Origin: Embiotoca jacksoni
Taxonomy: Eukaryota > Chordata > Actinopteri > Embiotocidae
Assembly: GCA_022577435.1 (NCBI GenBank)
Contig: JAKOON010000007.1
Location: 5,600,926 to 5,664,925 of the forward strand
Reading direction: 5' to 3'
DNA length: 64,000 bases
The notes under the pieces were generated by a model. It was not told the origin of the DNA and did no database searches. It was given only the letters and a program-made list of their open reading frames with translations. The translations under genes were made by a program, and so were the position numbers. Positions 38,456-50,351 of this stretch are shown here, piece after piece (the first letter of the stretch is position 1; each line of letters starts with the position of its first letter).

Positions 38456-40540
38456 TGAAATAGTCTCCCAGGGAAAATAACATTTGTGATCAAAGACGGA
38501 GCGATTGTGATGCATAATGCATGATTTCATAAATGAATGATTTCTGTGTTGTCACAGAAGGGACCCAGTTATGTGGAAGATGGAGGAGATTGTACGTTTC
38601 CCATTTCAAAGCTTTTAATTTAAGGCGAGAACCTAAGGTACATGACAGTTTGAAACCGCATGAGGTGTACCACAACATCCTATAAATCTCTGAGAAGAAG
38701 GGAGACATGCACATCCTGTTGCCTGAGGCTCTGAGTTCAGGCAGATCCCAGAGGGAGCGTCACTAAATGAACCCGAAATCTACTAAGTCCCGCGACACTT
38801 CCATAGCCCTAATCCACACTGCCATCTTCACAGCATTGAAATCCCTTGTCTGACTTAGAAGGGCCTAACAACAGCCAGCTGTGCAGCATGTTTAGCCACA
38901 TATGAAATCTCACTGATCCATGATAGCGCCTATAGAGGTTTGACATTAATGGCGACAATGCCTTGAACCATATTTATTTGATTTTCCAAAGTGTTTCGGG
39001 TCCACTTCCACATACCTCTTAAACTGATTAAGTATGAGTTTCTACCACAAATGACATCTCAAAACTAATCTACAGAAGCCATAACTTCCACTTCTGGGTT
39101 TCTACAAATTGAGCATGAAAGTAATTAAAGTACCTGCATTCTTAAACACCGCAATATTTATTCTGTGGTCTGGCAGCCCGTTAATAAAAATGTCCGCTCA
39201 GATCTTGATCAGGAATCTGATCTGCTGGTACAACCACTATAAATGTAACACTTAACGTTCAAAAAGAGGGTAATAAATCACTTTAATATTGAACACTGGT
39301 GGAAAAGAGACATTTTTGAAAATATCTGTCTCTAATTAAGTTGTAAGGAGTGCCCTGGGCCTGAGGATAGAGTCTGGTAATCACGAGGTCTGGTTAACAC
39401 TGGAACCCCTCCACAGCCCCACTACCTCTTGCCCAAACCTTAAGGGTTGTGCCCTCTAAATTCAAATGGGGGTCTGGAGTACAATAGACTTAAAGGAAGG
39501 AAATGTACCTGAACAAACGCTCTCTTCACAGACAAGAAATGTCATTACCCCACATATAAAATCTGTAAAGATGGACAAGATCACCAGCGGTACGATTTTA
39601 GATGTAGTTGTAACTTACTTCACTGTGAAAAACTCACACAACCTTGGAGCCTCCAGATCTCACCTCACTTCCTGTCCGATCTTTCATTTTTTTTGTCCCT
39701 TAGCCGCCTTTTACTCCCCCATTGCTTTTTTTTCCCCTTCGCTGGATTTGCTCTCGAGGGAAGATCTAAGTGAGTAGATTTATTCATTCAAAGGGTTCTG
39801 AATTACATTACAGCAGCCCAGCAGTCACATATGACAAAGTCTTCAACAGCTGAGCTCTCAAGGGAGAGTTAGCCCAAAGGTTAGCCTTATATCCCTACCA
39901 AATGAGTTATGATTTTTCTCTAAATCTCTTCCTCAACTCCAACTCCAGAGCAATTATTTGCAAGTGCCATTCACCGAGCTCATTTTGGGTGATATTATAC
40001 AGATGTGTAGTGGTTTATGACAGAAAATCTTTCTAAAAATCTCCTCACTGAAGCCTCCAGAGAAAATGAGTTGCAGGTCACAAACCTCAAAAGGATTGGG
40101 CAATATGAATAAAATTTCATATTGCGGAATGTATCATTTTATCTCATGATGTTAATACAGTTTGATTGAGAGATTAGAGATTGCTAGCAGATATAATAAC
40201 TGCACAGGGATGTCTGTTTTTCCTGATGTAATTCCCTCTTGGCCGGTCTTAATTACAGTGTCTGACACGAATGCAGCACAATATATCCAGAAATATTAAA
40301 GGACTAGCTACCACAGTATAAATAATATGCCAAAAACCTTTGACAGCTGATAAATTTATATTATCTTATATCACAAGTTGTCAAACCAGTCACTCCCAAA
40401 CCCAAAGAACATGGATGTATAGTGTGTGGATCAGAAATATAGTTCTAGTTCTAAGCCAAAAGAGGATAAATGCGATAAATCAACAAGAGGAAAACAAATC
40501 ACACTTTACTCAGATTCCAAACTCAACTCATGGACTGTTC

Positions 40541-40541
<1 letters not shown>

Positions 40542-40618
<77 letters not shown>
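40542..40618 (+). repeat. (GT)n microsatellite in apln intron 1
   Basis: About 38 GT units followed by GCGCGC. A likely polymorphic, Z-DNA-prone tract 3.2 kb inside the intron. Confidence 0.99.
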
Positions 40619-40624
<6 letters not shown>

Positions 40625-41018
40625 GCAGACCAACTACACTGAAGCTGCAGGTCGCTGGCACTATTTCCTTGTAATGCCGCATCAAGAGGAAATCCAGGTT
40701 CTTCATAAGACGGATTTCATCTGACCCTGTGGGTTTGTTGTGTAGTGCGTGTGTGCGAGTGTGTGTGTGTGAGTTACCCAGGTGCTCCTCACAAGCCTCC
40801 AAAAAAAGGAAAAAAAAAAGGCTCTGTGATTCACAGTAATCCTGTAATAACCTTTCCACTGCTCCCCCTTTGACACAACTGTTTGCCCACTGTTATTATG
40901 TTATCCCTGGACATCTGGAAAAGTTTAGCTGCTTTTCTTTTCTCCACAGCCACCATAATCAAGTCCGCAGGCACAAACACCTTCTTTACATTAGAAAACG
41001 GAGGATGACAATTTGAAG

Positions 41019-41030
41019 CTTCCTGTTTAC
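41019..41030 (-). promoter_or_regulatory. Forkhead/ETS composite motif in apln intron 1
   Basis: On the minus strand the 12-mer GTAAACAGGAAG fits RYMAACAGGAAR exactly: a forkhead site (GTAAACA) fused to an ETS core (GGAA). This composite is a known hallmark of endothelial enhancers bound by FOXC/ETV2-type factors. It lies about 2.8 kb inside intron 1. Function is inferred from the motif and from apelin's endothelial expression. Confidence 0.5.
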
Positions 41031-41426
41031 GTTTGGTTTACATCTATAGATGTTGTTTGACAAAATATTCAGACATAACTATGAGGTTTTTATGCCTCGT
41101 TGTGCCTTAATGAGTGGCTGTATTTACCGCGGCCCTCCTTTTTTCTGGGCTGTACTTTGACCCGTAACACTTGGTTGAACATCTGAGCGTGGCTGGCAGG
41201 AGTACAGTGTGTGTGCATGCTGGTGCCACAGAGCAGCCAGCCCCAACAATACATCAAAGTTTAATATGGAATAATAGCACTGCTGACAGCTCTCGTAAAA
41301 TCGCCCTCTTCCCAAGCAGACGATTTCTCTGCCAGATAATGGCTCTGATCTGGGCCTCGTGCCCCACTCACACTCACCACTGCCTCACCTGTTCAACCCG
41401 GGCTGCACAATTACACCTGTGTATAT

Positions 41427-41431
<5 letters not shown>

Positions 41432-41462
<31 letters not shown>
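41432..41462 (+). repeat. (TG)n microsatellite
   Basis: About 15 TG units, preceded by degenerate GTATATGTG. Confidence 0.98.
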
Positions 41463-41463
<1 letters not shown>

Positions 41464-42006
41464 TAAGCCAGCTGCTATTGTTTTTATCCTGCTCTTTCCT
41501 AGGTAAAGATTGGCAGGGTGTTTCCATGGCAGAGAAAGATGGATCGTTAACATCTTGTGAGAGGCTGTGACAGACACAAGAACGAGAATAAGGACTGTTT
41601 ATGTGCCAGTTTTAAGAGTTACCCAGAGGGAGGAAGAGTGATCGGCCTCGGGATGAATTATGGATACCACATGTCTAAAGCTGGAGCCCACTCTTGAGCC
41701 AGAGTGCTTTTCAAGGATGGGTAATTGAAGTGCGCTGCTAAAGGATGCTAATATTACATAGAGAAGGCCACAGCAGCTCTTTTAGTGTGCTGAATGAATA
41801 TTGTAAGTATGTTTAGGTTGTCGAGGTGAATTGCCTGTTGCGCGAGGAGTTCTTGCTAAAATGCATTTGCACCCGTAAATACAATCAAAGCTCACACTTC
41901 CCCACCCTATATCAGTCAGATCCAGCTCTATATTCATTGCTTCCTGCAAGAACACACACACGCGCTTCCTCTGTCTCACTCTATCTCTTCTTTCTCAGGC
42001 ACACAT

Positions 42007-42008
<2 letters not shown>

Positions 42009-42047
<39 letters not shown>

Positions 42048-42068
42048 TGCCTGAGAGAGAGAGAGAGA
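42009..42068 (+). repeat. (AC)n plus (GA)n compound microsatellite
   Basis: About 18 AC units (42009-42045) then a short GA run (42053-42068). The surrounding long plus-strand frame is an artefact. Confidence 0.97.
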
Positions 42069-42633
42069 AAGCCCACTGAACTGGAAAAGCGTTTGTCTCA
42101 AGATGAAAGGCTTCACACCCACTGCCTACATGCAGAGCCTCTTCCGACACCTTCCCGCGACAGCGCATACTGTAGCAGAGGCTTGTGCTACGCAGACACA
42201 CTCCAGCTAGCATCCCTCCCCACACCCATCAACGCCGCAACCCACTTGCATCCCTTTCCCCTCTTTCACTCCATTTCTCTCTCTTGCTCTTCTGTCAACG
42301 GAGCTCTGATACTACAGTAGCAGCCAGGGAACAGAGAGGCACATAAGCGGCATGACTTGAACGTTGAGAGGGATAAGCTCCCGTGAAAGCCCGAGGCACA
42401 GCAGCCTTGTTTTCCCCGTCGCTGGTGCAGCACGGTGGGCTCTCAGGCGTGGAACATGCTTAGCCACACGCAGGGCGTGAAAAACGACACTGACCATGAT
42501 GCTAGATAATTGCTTCCCATTTTACTCATGTGTGCTGAGACCCTCAGACAAAAATAGCTTGTCGCTGTAACGAATGTGCTAGGAAGCATGGGAACTGTGA
42601 GTGCTGTGGCCGTGGATCGATACACAGAGTGGA

Positions 42634-42760
42634 CAGCATCTTGCAAGCATAAAGTCTACACAGCATCTTGCAGCCACAGTCCATACAGCACCTAGCAACA
42701 TAAAGCCTATAGAGTATCTTCCAGTGTAAAAGCTTAGGCCTGTATCTTCCAAGCTGTAGC
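42634..42760 (+). repeat. Degenerate 25-27 bp minisatellite
   Basis: Four to five tandem units begin CAGCATCTTGCA (42634), CAGCATCTTGCA (42661), CAGCACCTAGCA (42686), AGTATCTTCCA (42713) and TGTATCTTCCA (42741). Each is followed by a variant of GCATAAAGTCTACA. Similarity falls from left to right, so the array is ageing. It lies about 1.1 kb downstream of apln exon 1, inside intron 1. Confidence 0.8.
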
Positions 42761-43855
42761 GTTTGTACCATTTTATAATCGTAATTTATGTGAAATCTTA
42801 TAATTGCTGGCACATTATTTTCTGTACAGCATCGTACACGTAAATAAAAACACATCCCATCTGTGTGTTTTCTGAGCAACTGTAGTTGGTGGGTAGGTGA
42901 TAATCCCCAGAACAGTCTAGACATTTACACAGGCCTAACTGTTGTTTTTTCACACCACAATGTTACCTGCATCACATCTGCAGATTGCCCATCGGTCTCC
43001 AAACTACCCCCCCAACCACATTTCTCAGAACCCATTTATTCCTGAGCCACCAGAGAGAATATGCTCTGCCCACGAGTAATTGTCCCAAGTCAATGTTTTT
43101 GTTCCAAATAATACATATTTTACATCCACAGGGGAATTGATATCTAGTCCAACAATGGTTCCAGAGACGCAGCAGCATAATTTTACTGTGACAAGGCATC
43201 AAGACTGAGCCCCTCCAGAGACGATCCATTCATCTGGGATCTGTGATTCCCCTCATCGATGCGTACAACAATTACAGTCCTCATTATCATCACCACAGGA
43301 GGCACGCATGCATATATAGGTTCCCTGTTCCCCTGCTGCACTTGCACAGTGTAATAATCATATAGCACTTGGATCAGATGGAATACATCAAGGTATAAAT
43401 TAATCAGGTTCACTCCACCTTACAGAACATGTGCCATGCATATCTTACATTTCATAACACCTACAACAGTCACCCAACATCCGGCATATCTGTCACTCAG
43501 GAATAGCTCCACACATGAATATCCATCAATTAAAAACCTCTTTACATTTCATCTCCAAGTCTTATAAGCATACATCAAGGTGAGGCAGAGAGGAAAATGA
43601 TCAATCTAAGCCAGAACCTATATTCAAGTTTACTATCAAAGCTATGGCAGTACAATAGCAGACAGTATAACCACTGCAGTGCAGTACTGTATACAACCAG
43701 GTGCTGATATTCCTGCCTTTTAGAGCCTACACAAGGCAAACCATGCTGGGTAACTGATCAACTACAGCTGCCTGCACAAGCCCAAGGCAAACAGAGAGAG
43801 AAATAGAAAGCAGAGGGAGACGACCGGCGACAAGGCTGGCCGCTCCTGTACTCAC

Positions 43856-43922
43856 CAGCACTGGCAGAACACAGCAGAGACACCAAGAGCACAATCACCA
43901 GCGTCAGGATCTTCACATTCAT
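43856..43922 (-). CDS. apln: apelin preproprotein, coding exon 1 (signal peptide)
   Basis: This exon encodes the signal peptide of preproapelin, the secreted ligand of the APJ/Aplnr G-protein-coupled receptor, which acts in angiogenesis and cardiovascular development. The 22 codons begin MNVKILTL and end LLCSASA: a Lys near the N-terminus, a hydrophobic core of Leu/Val/Ile, then small residues before the likely cleavage site, as in known fish apelins. The ATG at 43922 is preceded by GCAGAA, giving A at -3. The in-frame upstream codon at 43955 is GTG and is not a credible start. The exon ends with a single base of codon 23 (G) at a consensus donor, G|GTGAGT (donor GT at 43855-43854), so the splice phase is 1. 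Exon 2 begins with GT, completing a Gly codon. The phase match, the total length of 77 residues and the recognisable mature peptide make the assignment secure. Confidence 0.95.
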
Positions 43923-43994
43923 TTCTGCACTCCCCTCTGGCTCTCCGCTAGTCACTCGCTGATATACTGTAGTGGTGTGTGTGTGTGGATGGGA

Positions 43995-44030
43995 GGGAGA
44001 GAGAGAGAGAGGGAGAGGGAGAGGGAGAGC
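43995..44030 (+). repeat. GA-rich tract next to apln start
   Basis: GAGAGAGA followed by GGGAGAGGGAGAGGGAGAG. On the apln strand this is a CT/CCCTCT polypyrimidine tract 75-110 bases upstream of the ATG, probably in the 5' UTR or core promoter. Confidence 0.95.
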
Positions 44031-44071
44031 AGCTGAGTGAGCAAGAAAGAGAGAGAGACTGTTTGCTCCCC

Positions 44072-44076
44072 TGTGT

Positions 44077-44109
<33 letters not shown>
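44072..44109 (+). repeat. (GT)n microsatellite in apln promoter region
   Basis: About 18 GT units with one AT interruption, 150-190 bases upstream of the apln ATG. Confidence 0.97.
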
Positions 44110-44271
44110 AAGTGTGTTCCAATTTGTGGGAATATATGTATGTGTGTGTGTGGCGTGTGGTGGCTCCCTGACTGTGCCTGTGTATTTGTCTAAATGCGTA
44201 TTTGTATATCAGTGTGTGACAGCGCCACTCCAAGACTGAAGGCACGTCTCTATTTGAGCTCTCCCACGGAG

Positions 44272-44307
44272 GTGTGTGTGTGCGTGTGTGTGTGCGCGCG
44301 TGTGTGT
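44272..44307 (+). repeat. GT/GC alternating tract
   Basis: Alternating purine-pyrimidine GTGTGTGTGCGTGTGTGTGT-GCGCGCGTGTGTGT. The embedded CGCG makes it a stronger Z-DNA former than plain GT. About 350 bases upstream of the apln ATG. Confidence 0.95.
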
Positions 44308-44497
44308 CTTCTTTTCTTCTGTCAGAGAAATGACATGAGCCAAGTTCAGTGGAGCTGCGAATGTGCTGAAAGTCCGCTTGCAGGTCTGTCTGTTGGCGAG
44401 TGTCTGTGCATGTGTGGACGAGTCCTGTTTGCCGTGGATAAGAAGACTACTTGGTCATGTGGCTTATGTATCATTGACTCTGTGGGTCACGGAAAAG

Positions 44498-44509
44498 CCC
44501 CCCCCCCCT

Positions 44510-44540
<31 letters not shown>
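44498..44540 (+). repeat. Poly-C plus (CA)n tract
   Basis: Eleven C, TCC, then about 14 CA units. Open frames over it are artefacts. Confidence 0.95.
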
Positions 44541-44543
<3 letters not shown>

Positions 44544-45163
44544 CCCCTGCACCACCATCACCCACCATCTCCACCCCTTTTCCACAAACATGCAAGTGCA
44601 CATGGCTGAGGTAGCGAAGGGAGGGAGGAGAGGGGGAGCAGGGAGGTGAAGGGTGGGTGGTGGGAGTGCATGCAGGTTTATGATAATACCCAAACAGATG
44701 CTCTTGTTGAAAAGTCTTTGAATTGCAAACAGGGCCGATTGCCAGGAATCCAGGAATCAAAATACTGGCTTATGAGGGGAAGTAGATGAAAGAAGGGAAG
44801 GTGTGAGATGAGGTTCATGCTTTCCTGCTTTTGTATCTGCACCAGCTGTATGGACCTTTCTTCCTCGCACTATTCTTTACCTCCAGTGACACTGGCAGCC
44901 CTGTTTTACTAAAGGTATAGCTTAAATCATTGGCGCCGTTTGAAGTTAGTGTCCGTGACACTGTGAATAACTGCAGGAAAAAACTTATCAGACTCTGCCT
45001 GATTCCATTGCTGGCACTATTTGTTTCACTGCCCCTGAAGTCATTTGTTTTATTTTGTCACACAGATTATATTCTTTTCACGAACAAAAGCCGCAAGAAA
45101 ACCACCACCCTGCAAAGCTATGAAATAAGTCAACTTGGTTTTTTTCCATTTGTTTATCGGACA

Positions 45164-45175
45164 ATAAACAGGAAA
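45164..45175 (+). promoter_or_regulatory. Forkhead/ETS composite motif upstream of apln
   Basis: ATAAACAGGAAA is an exact match to RYMAACAGGAAR on the plus strand, about 1.2 kb upstream of the apln ATG. It combines ATAAACA (forkhead) and GGAA (ETS). It sits in a block of unique sequence between simple repeats. Confidence 0.5.
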
Positions 45176-46953
45176 GGTTGCATTTCTTGCCGTGAATTGT
45201 GAAAACTGTAAAGCAAGCACGAGAAGTACAACAACTTTTCTTATCGCGTTTAGCCACAGAGCAACATCAAGGCGACGAGTTTCTTCATCTCCTTTTGGGA
45301 ATAAAATTGTTCGGGAAGGAGCATACATTTTTGTATGTTTTACATTATGCATACATAATATGTAAAAGAAACATTGAACTACACCCAATTACGAAATGTT
45401 GTACTCCGCCCTAGCATGAAGACTACAGGGGTCCAACAACACTCAGTAGGACTAATACAAGTGAACAAAAGTCTTTAGAGACAATAGGAAAGAAAATGTT
45501 AGACAATACACTGAACAATTAAATATGGGTGAAATACTGTTTACGTGGGGTCAGTTTACTGAGGGCCCACAGATCTGAGTCCCCAAGGGGCTGCAGTGAC
45601 ACATGATGGATGGACCGCCTTTGGTCACAACCTCCAGACCCCCTCCCCTCACCCCCCCTCTCTACTATAGTCTTCCACACAACCCCTTTTCTATGTGTTG
45701 TCACTAAACAGTCACTTTAGTGGTGTAGACCTGTGAAGAGGGGCCCTGTGACCCTCGACTCTGCAGCTCCCGCTTCACACAGCCTGGCCATTGTCTCCCT
45801 AAGGCCCCGGGTCCCAGAGGGCAACATGTATGTGCCACCCACTTGAGATCCAACAACAAGAGCACCTTCCATTTTTACAGGCAGCACTTGAAGCCTTCAC
45901 TTCATGTGAAGCAATCCTCTCACCTCAGGGGTGGCCAAGCCCCGGGGGCTAAAGATGCTTATCCAACCCTGTCCTTTTTTTAGCCGAAAGATAATTCACC
46001 CAAGTGCCTTGAAAAGAATCTGTTCACAGCCTTTTCTCAGAGGTGCTCACTGATCACCGGCAGAAAGCACTGGCAATTCTTTCCAATTGTACATAATGAG
46101 AGATACTAGGGATTATTGCGCCATTACCAGCCCACTTAGTAGTTAGGAGTAATTCTAAATTCAATTTAATACAACATTCAGGACTACTTTCAAAGCTATG
46201 TGGGATAACTGCCTGCAGAGTTATTTCAAATTAACAGTTAAAGTGGGGATCAGAACTGAAACTGAGGCAGAGATCCAGCATGTGCCGAGTCCAGGTGCGA
46301 CCTGCCATAATTTATGAGTCTGGATATACGAGTCATTAAAATGTACTATGGATATGGATAAAAATGTGTGAGACATTTTAAAGTTGGCAGTACGGGCTCA
46401 AACATTTGCACTCTATTAGCTTTAATTGTCTTAGCTTGAAGCAAAGCCCATAATGAAAATGTAGCAGATGGTGTTTCCTCTGAGTGTATCAGTGGACTGT
46501 GTGCCATGACGTGAGCGTAAGCCAGTCGAGGATTGCCTTTTTTTCCCTTTTTTGTACATCCAGGGATATAGAGCGAGACCTGGCAACTCGACACGGGCAA
46601 CAGCAGTCACAGGGCAGCAATACAGCCACATGTGTTTCAACACAGGAAACACTTGGCTATTTACAGGAAGTGTTGAATGAAGGAATGCGGTGGATGTCTA
46701 CGTTCCGGCACTGATGACGACTTTTCCTGATCCCTGCGTTTTTTTAATAACAGGCAGACATTCTGAAGATAAGTGTAACGTAGATGATGGAAACGGTATC
46801 CCTGACTTTCCTCTGAGCCACGTTTTCCTTACGAATAGAAGTCAACATGTACTGCAGGAATTGTCAACAGGTGGCCTCTCAGCTGTGACTAAATTAGTAC
46901 CCTGATCTCCGAAAAGATTTGCTGCATTATTTACCGTCTTCACAATTAATGCG

Positions 46954-46965
46954 TTTCCTGTTTGT
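46954..46965 (-). promoter_or_regulatory. Forkhead/ETS composite motif upstream of apln
   Basis: On the minus strand ACAAACAGGAAA matches RYMAACAGGAAR exactly, about 3.0 kb upstream of the apln ATG. It is the third exact match near exon 1. A related but imperfect CAACAGGAAG lies further upstream at about 49769-49778. Confidence 0.5.
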
Positions 46966-49900
46966 CATCCGCTTCTATATAAAGCCAAAGATTTCTGAAA
47001 TGCTAATGAAGTGTGCGGATGTTTGTTTGTATTGTTGTTGTGATGATTGAATGAACAGTGGCATGCAGCTCATGTTATTATTCTTGTCCAAAAGTCAACT
47101 CAACACATCCGCTTCCATTTCCAGGGCATTCATCAGATACGGCGCACCTTTATTAAAATGGAAAACAAATCAAACCTCCATCGTGATAAGAGTCACAGTC
47201 ATCAGCTTGAATGAATGCACAATGTCAATGTGAGGTCAGGTCGGGGTTGCTAATTAGCTTCTTTTGAGCAATCAGCAACGATGGAAGAGAGTGTGTAACA
47301 TCTTCATTAGGATGTTTCAAAGTTGAGATGATAGAACCGGAGCCGTGTTTTTGCTCGTCTGAAGCTTTAAACAAATGCGATCCTCCCCTTAGGTGGCCTG
47401 TGCTTCATATCATGAAGTGTCAAGAATCAGAGGCTTGGTGGATTAACTTATCTGCCTTTAATCGTGACATTATCTGCAGGACTGCAAATTCAGCTGAGAA
47501 ATGTTCTGGGCTCGCTAAAACCTCCCTGGAAGATAGGCCAGCAATTTACTGCCAGCCAGTCATTATGCCGTATTTTCTCAGAACAACCACACACATGCGC
47601 ATGTTTGATATAATTTCATACTTTCGTGAATTGAGTTCCTAGAAATCATTAAAAGCCTATAAAGAGGTGCTGTTGCCCTAAAATGCAGCAGTGAACAATT
47701 ATCTTAAATAGCTTCTGCAAAATAATTTGTAGATAACACAGTGACTTCTGAAGTTGCTGTCTTTTTGGGAAGAAATCGTGACAGAAAAGAAATCTTTTAT
47801 CACACAAGCTGGGGTTTATCTTGTCTGAACTCATGAACTGAGAATAATCACAAACCCTTGACATCAGAGTGTTGCCGGTCCAGAGAGGAAAGCAATTTAC
47901 ACATCAGTAATCATATAAATACAAATTAACTTCTGTTTTTCCTCCTCCTCTTCTTTCTACTTTGACAGATTTCCTCCTCAGCAGCGCAATTTGAAATCCA
48001 AAATAACCAAAGAGAAATGATTACGTTCTTTATCATGAGCTTCCAAATGGTTTTTACTGCTGCTCTTTTTCTGAATTGACCAAACAAATGATCTCCTGGG
48101 AGTAAACGCTGGTGTTGCGTGACTCAGACAGTTATCTGTATAATCAGTCCAATATGGCTCGTCAGTCTCTGGAAACACAGTGGCCCACAGATCGGAGAAA
48201 GATTCGCTGCGAGATGATAATTCACTGTAGCTGCCAACAGATAAAAAGGCTACTTTTTTTATTTCTAGGATTCTCTTTTCACTAGCGGTTTTATTAATCA
48301 CAATATCCCTGTCAGGTGACTTCCATCTCAGCAGATTTGCAAGCTGGAAGGGCAGATTTTTATCCTGTGATGTTGCACCTGCTGGATGTCTGTTTTTAAA
48401 AAACTATCTATTCACATCACAGACTAGTTCTCCACATCATGAAACAGTCTGATATTATACTATTTGTCATTCTGGTTTGCAACAATGGCAGGATCAGACT
48501 AGAAGCATGTGCAAAACACGCTTCCCACCCTCATCACCCTGTCGAGAACAGATTCTCCTTAGATATTGTAAAACAATAATCAAGGGACGTCTTTTGAATC
48601 CATCTGCACTCTTCATCGTCTTATCGGTAATAATAATCTACTGAGGGTTTTTCTCCAGGTGGCAGGTGATACCAGCCCTTCTGACATCACCCTTACAGCT
48701 CTATGTTTCACTGCTAGCACTGAACGCCTCTTTAATATTCAGAAATGTTAACAAATTCGACTTGTCACCTTTAACTTCACTGCACATCTTTGCTGTTGAT
48801 GTGCACTGGTATGTGCTGCAGGGAGCAGAATCGGTGGCGGCATGCCAGACTTTTACACGCTTCCATGCACTTAAAAATACCAATCTTCTGCTCCCTGAGA
48901 GCGCTATTCTCCCGCAGTGTTTTTTTTTCCTGAGCATGCAGGAGATATAGCGATCATCCACCCTTTATTGTAGCAGAGGATCAAACAGTCAAAACAAGCT
49001 AAATGGAGGGCTTGTTGCATCCAAAGTGGACAACCGCTCACTTCCTTTCCAATATTGTTGCAGTTATCAGAAGTTCCATCTGTCTGAACAGCGGCATGTA
49101 GTTTGGAAATGGACGATTTGTTTCTTATGGACGCTGTTTTTTTATTATTTAAGTGCTCGGGACTGAGCATGCTGCAGCTTGGTCTCGCTGACATACAGTG
49201 AGACAGAGAAATGCGACTTGACAGATGAAAGATAAGGAAAATGTTTTCTGGGGGAGAAGACAGACTCTGAAAACAGACATGAAGTCTTTTTGAAAGCTCA
49301 CAAAGCTCAAGTCTGTAATGCCAAGAGAAGGAGGTAAAGATCAACTCCCTGAACCTTCCACTAAATTCATTTCTCCTGCCTTAGTACGAGTTGTGGGACG
49401 TTTTACGGAGCAAGAGAAGTTCACCTTGTTATGAAAACCTTATTTTTTTGAAACTGAAAAACCCTGACTCATAAACCGCTTTACTGTCAAACAAAATTTT
49501 CATGTCTACAGTTTTCCATTGATTTTTTTTGTGGTCTTTATTCTTTGTGTTATCTCGACATATTCGTTAGAATACAATAACAAAACAAATCTCACATTTA
49601 TTCAACCTACAACTGTAAATCACATGATGTGATTACGTTGATCTTCTGAAATCTGTAAGTTCGTGATAGTTTCTTTTATTACCAATACATTTAATGGAAA
49701 AATGTAATGAAGGGACCAAAGAGGACGTTGACGGATGAAGCTTAAAAGACAAAAAGTGGGAGTAGCTGAGCAACAGGAAGAGTAAATCTCGGACTGGCTT
49801 TTAGTAGCTGGTGAGAGCTTTGCGAAATATAAAGGAGTAAAACAGTACTACTTGGACTAGTAAGTAATATTAGCTGGCTTGTGTTGTGGAACTTGCTTGG

Positions 49901-50351
49901 TGTTTGGCTGTTCGTGAACTTGTCGAATCGCTACCTTATTGATCAAAAACCGTCCGGTCATCCGGTTTTAACAGAGTTTCAGTGACTAATAAGACATCTC
50001 AAAGTGATGTTAGAAAGCACCTCGGATATTGGTACCACTTATATGTGCTCCCACGTCGGTTGCCACTCACCTACGTTTGCTAGGTTTCCACCCGTTTGCA
50101 TCACTTTGTGTCGGAGGAATTCATGTTTAGTGAGGTTGATTTAATTTGCTAGCTTTTGTCTGTTAGTGTTGACATGTGTTCTGTGCAGCGCTGTTGCTGG
50201 TTTCTATTCAAATTTTATGTGATTACCACTTGTGGACAGAGAGGTCGCTGTTTCTACTTCTTAGCAAAGGCTGCAAAATGTCAGGAGGGGGTAAACAGAC
50301 CAGTACGCAGAAATAGAAGGAAGGTCAGGACAGCTATTGGTACCCCCCGCC

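Larger units (their letters stand above)
30022..43855 (-). other. apln: apln intron 1 (about 13.8 kb)
   Basis: The intron is bounded by GT at 43855-43854 and AG at 30023-30022, phase 1. I found no exon inside it. Open frames on both strands lack recognisable domains, and several are just translated CA/GT tracts. Listed separately are a tandem ACGTG element (38444-38455), a forkhead/ETS composite site (41019-41030), three CA/GT microsatellites, a degenerate minisatellite (42634-42760) and two decayed interspersed repeats (32851-32884, 35161-35365). The rest looks like ordinary unique AT-rich intronic DNA. A retained long first intron fits its use as a regulatory reservoir, but that is inference. 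Confidence 0.9.
43923..44310 (-). promoter_or_regulatory. apln: apln proximal promoter / 5' UTR region
   Basis: This is the DNA immediately upstream of the apln ATG. It is unusually simple: a GA/CT tract (43995-44030), a GT tract (44072-44109) and a GT/GC tract (44272-44307). Two TATA-like strings occur on the minus strand: TATATC at 43966-43961, too close to the ATG for a normal 5' UTR, and TACATATATT at 44140-44131, which would place initiation near 44105. An ATTGG (inverted CCAAT) lies just downstream of the latter. No CpG island is visible. The start site cannot be fixed from sequence; the region is promoter by position only. Confidence 0.5.

Noticed and set aside
41826..42320. 164-codon plus-strand frame
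   Set aside because: It crosses a CA/GA microsatellite that supplies Thr-His and Arg-Glu runs; it lies in apln intron 1 and has no domain.
43856..43955. Exon 1 as a chemokine signal-peptide exon, or translation starting at 43955
   Set aside because: A short signal-peptide exon ending in phase 1 is also typical of chemokines, but the sequence matches fish apelin and it splices in frame to the unmistakable apelin exon 2. The upstream in-frame start at 43955 is GTG, not ATG.
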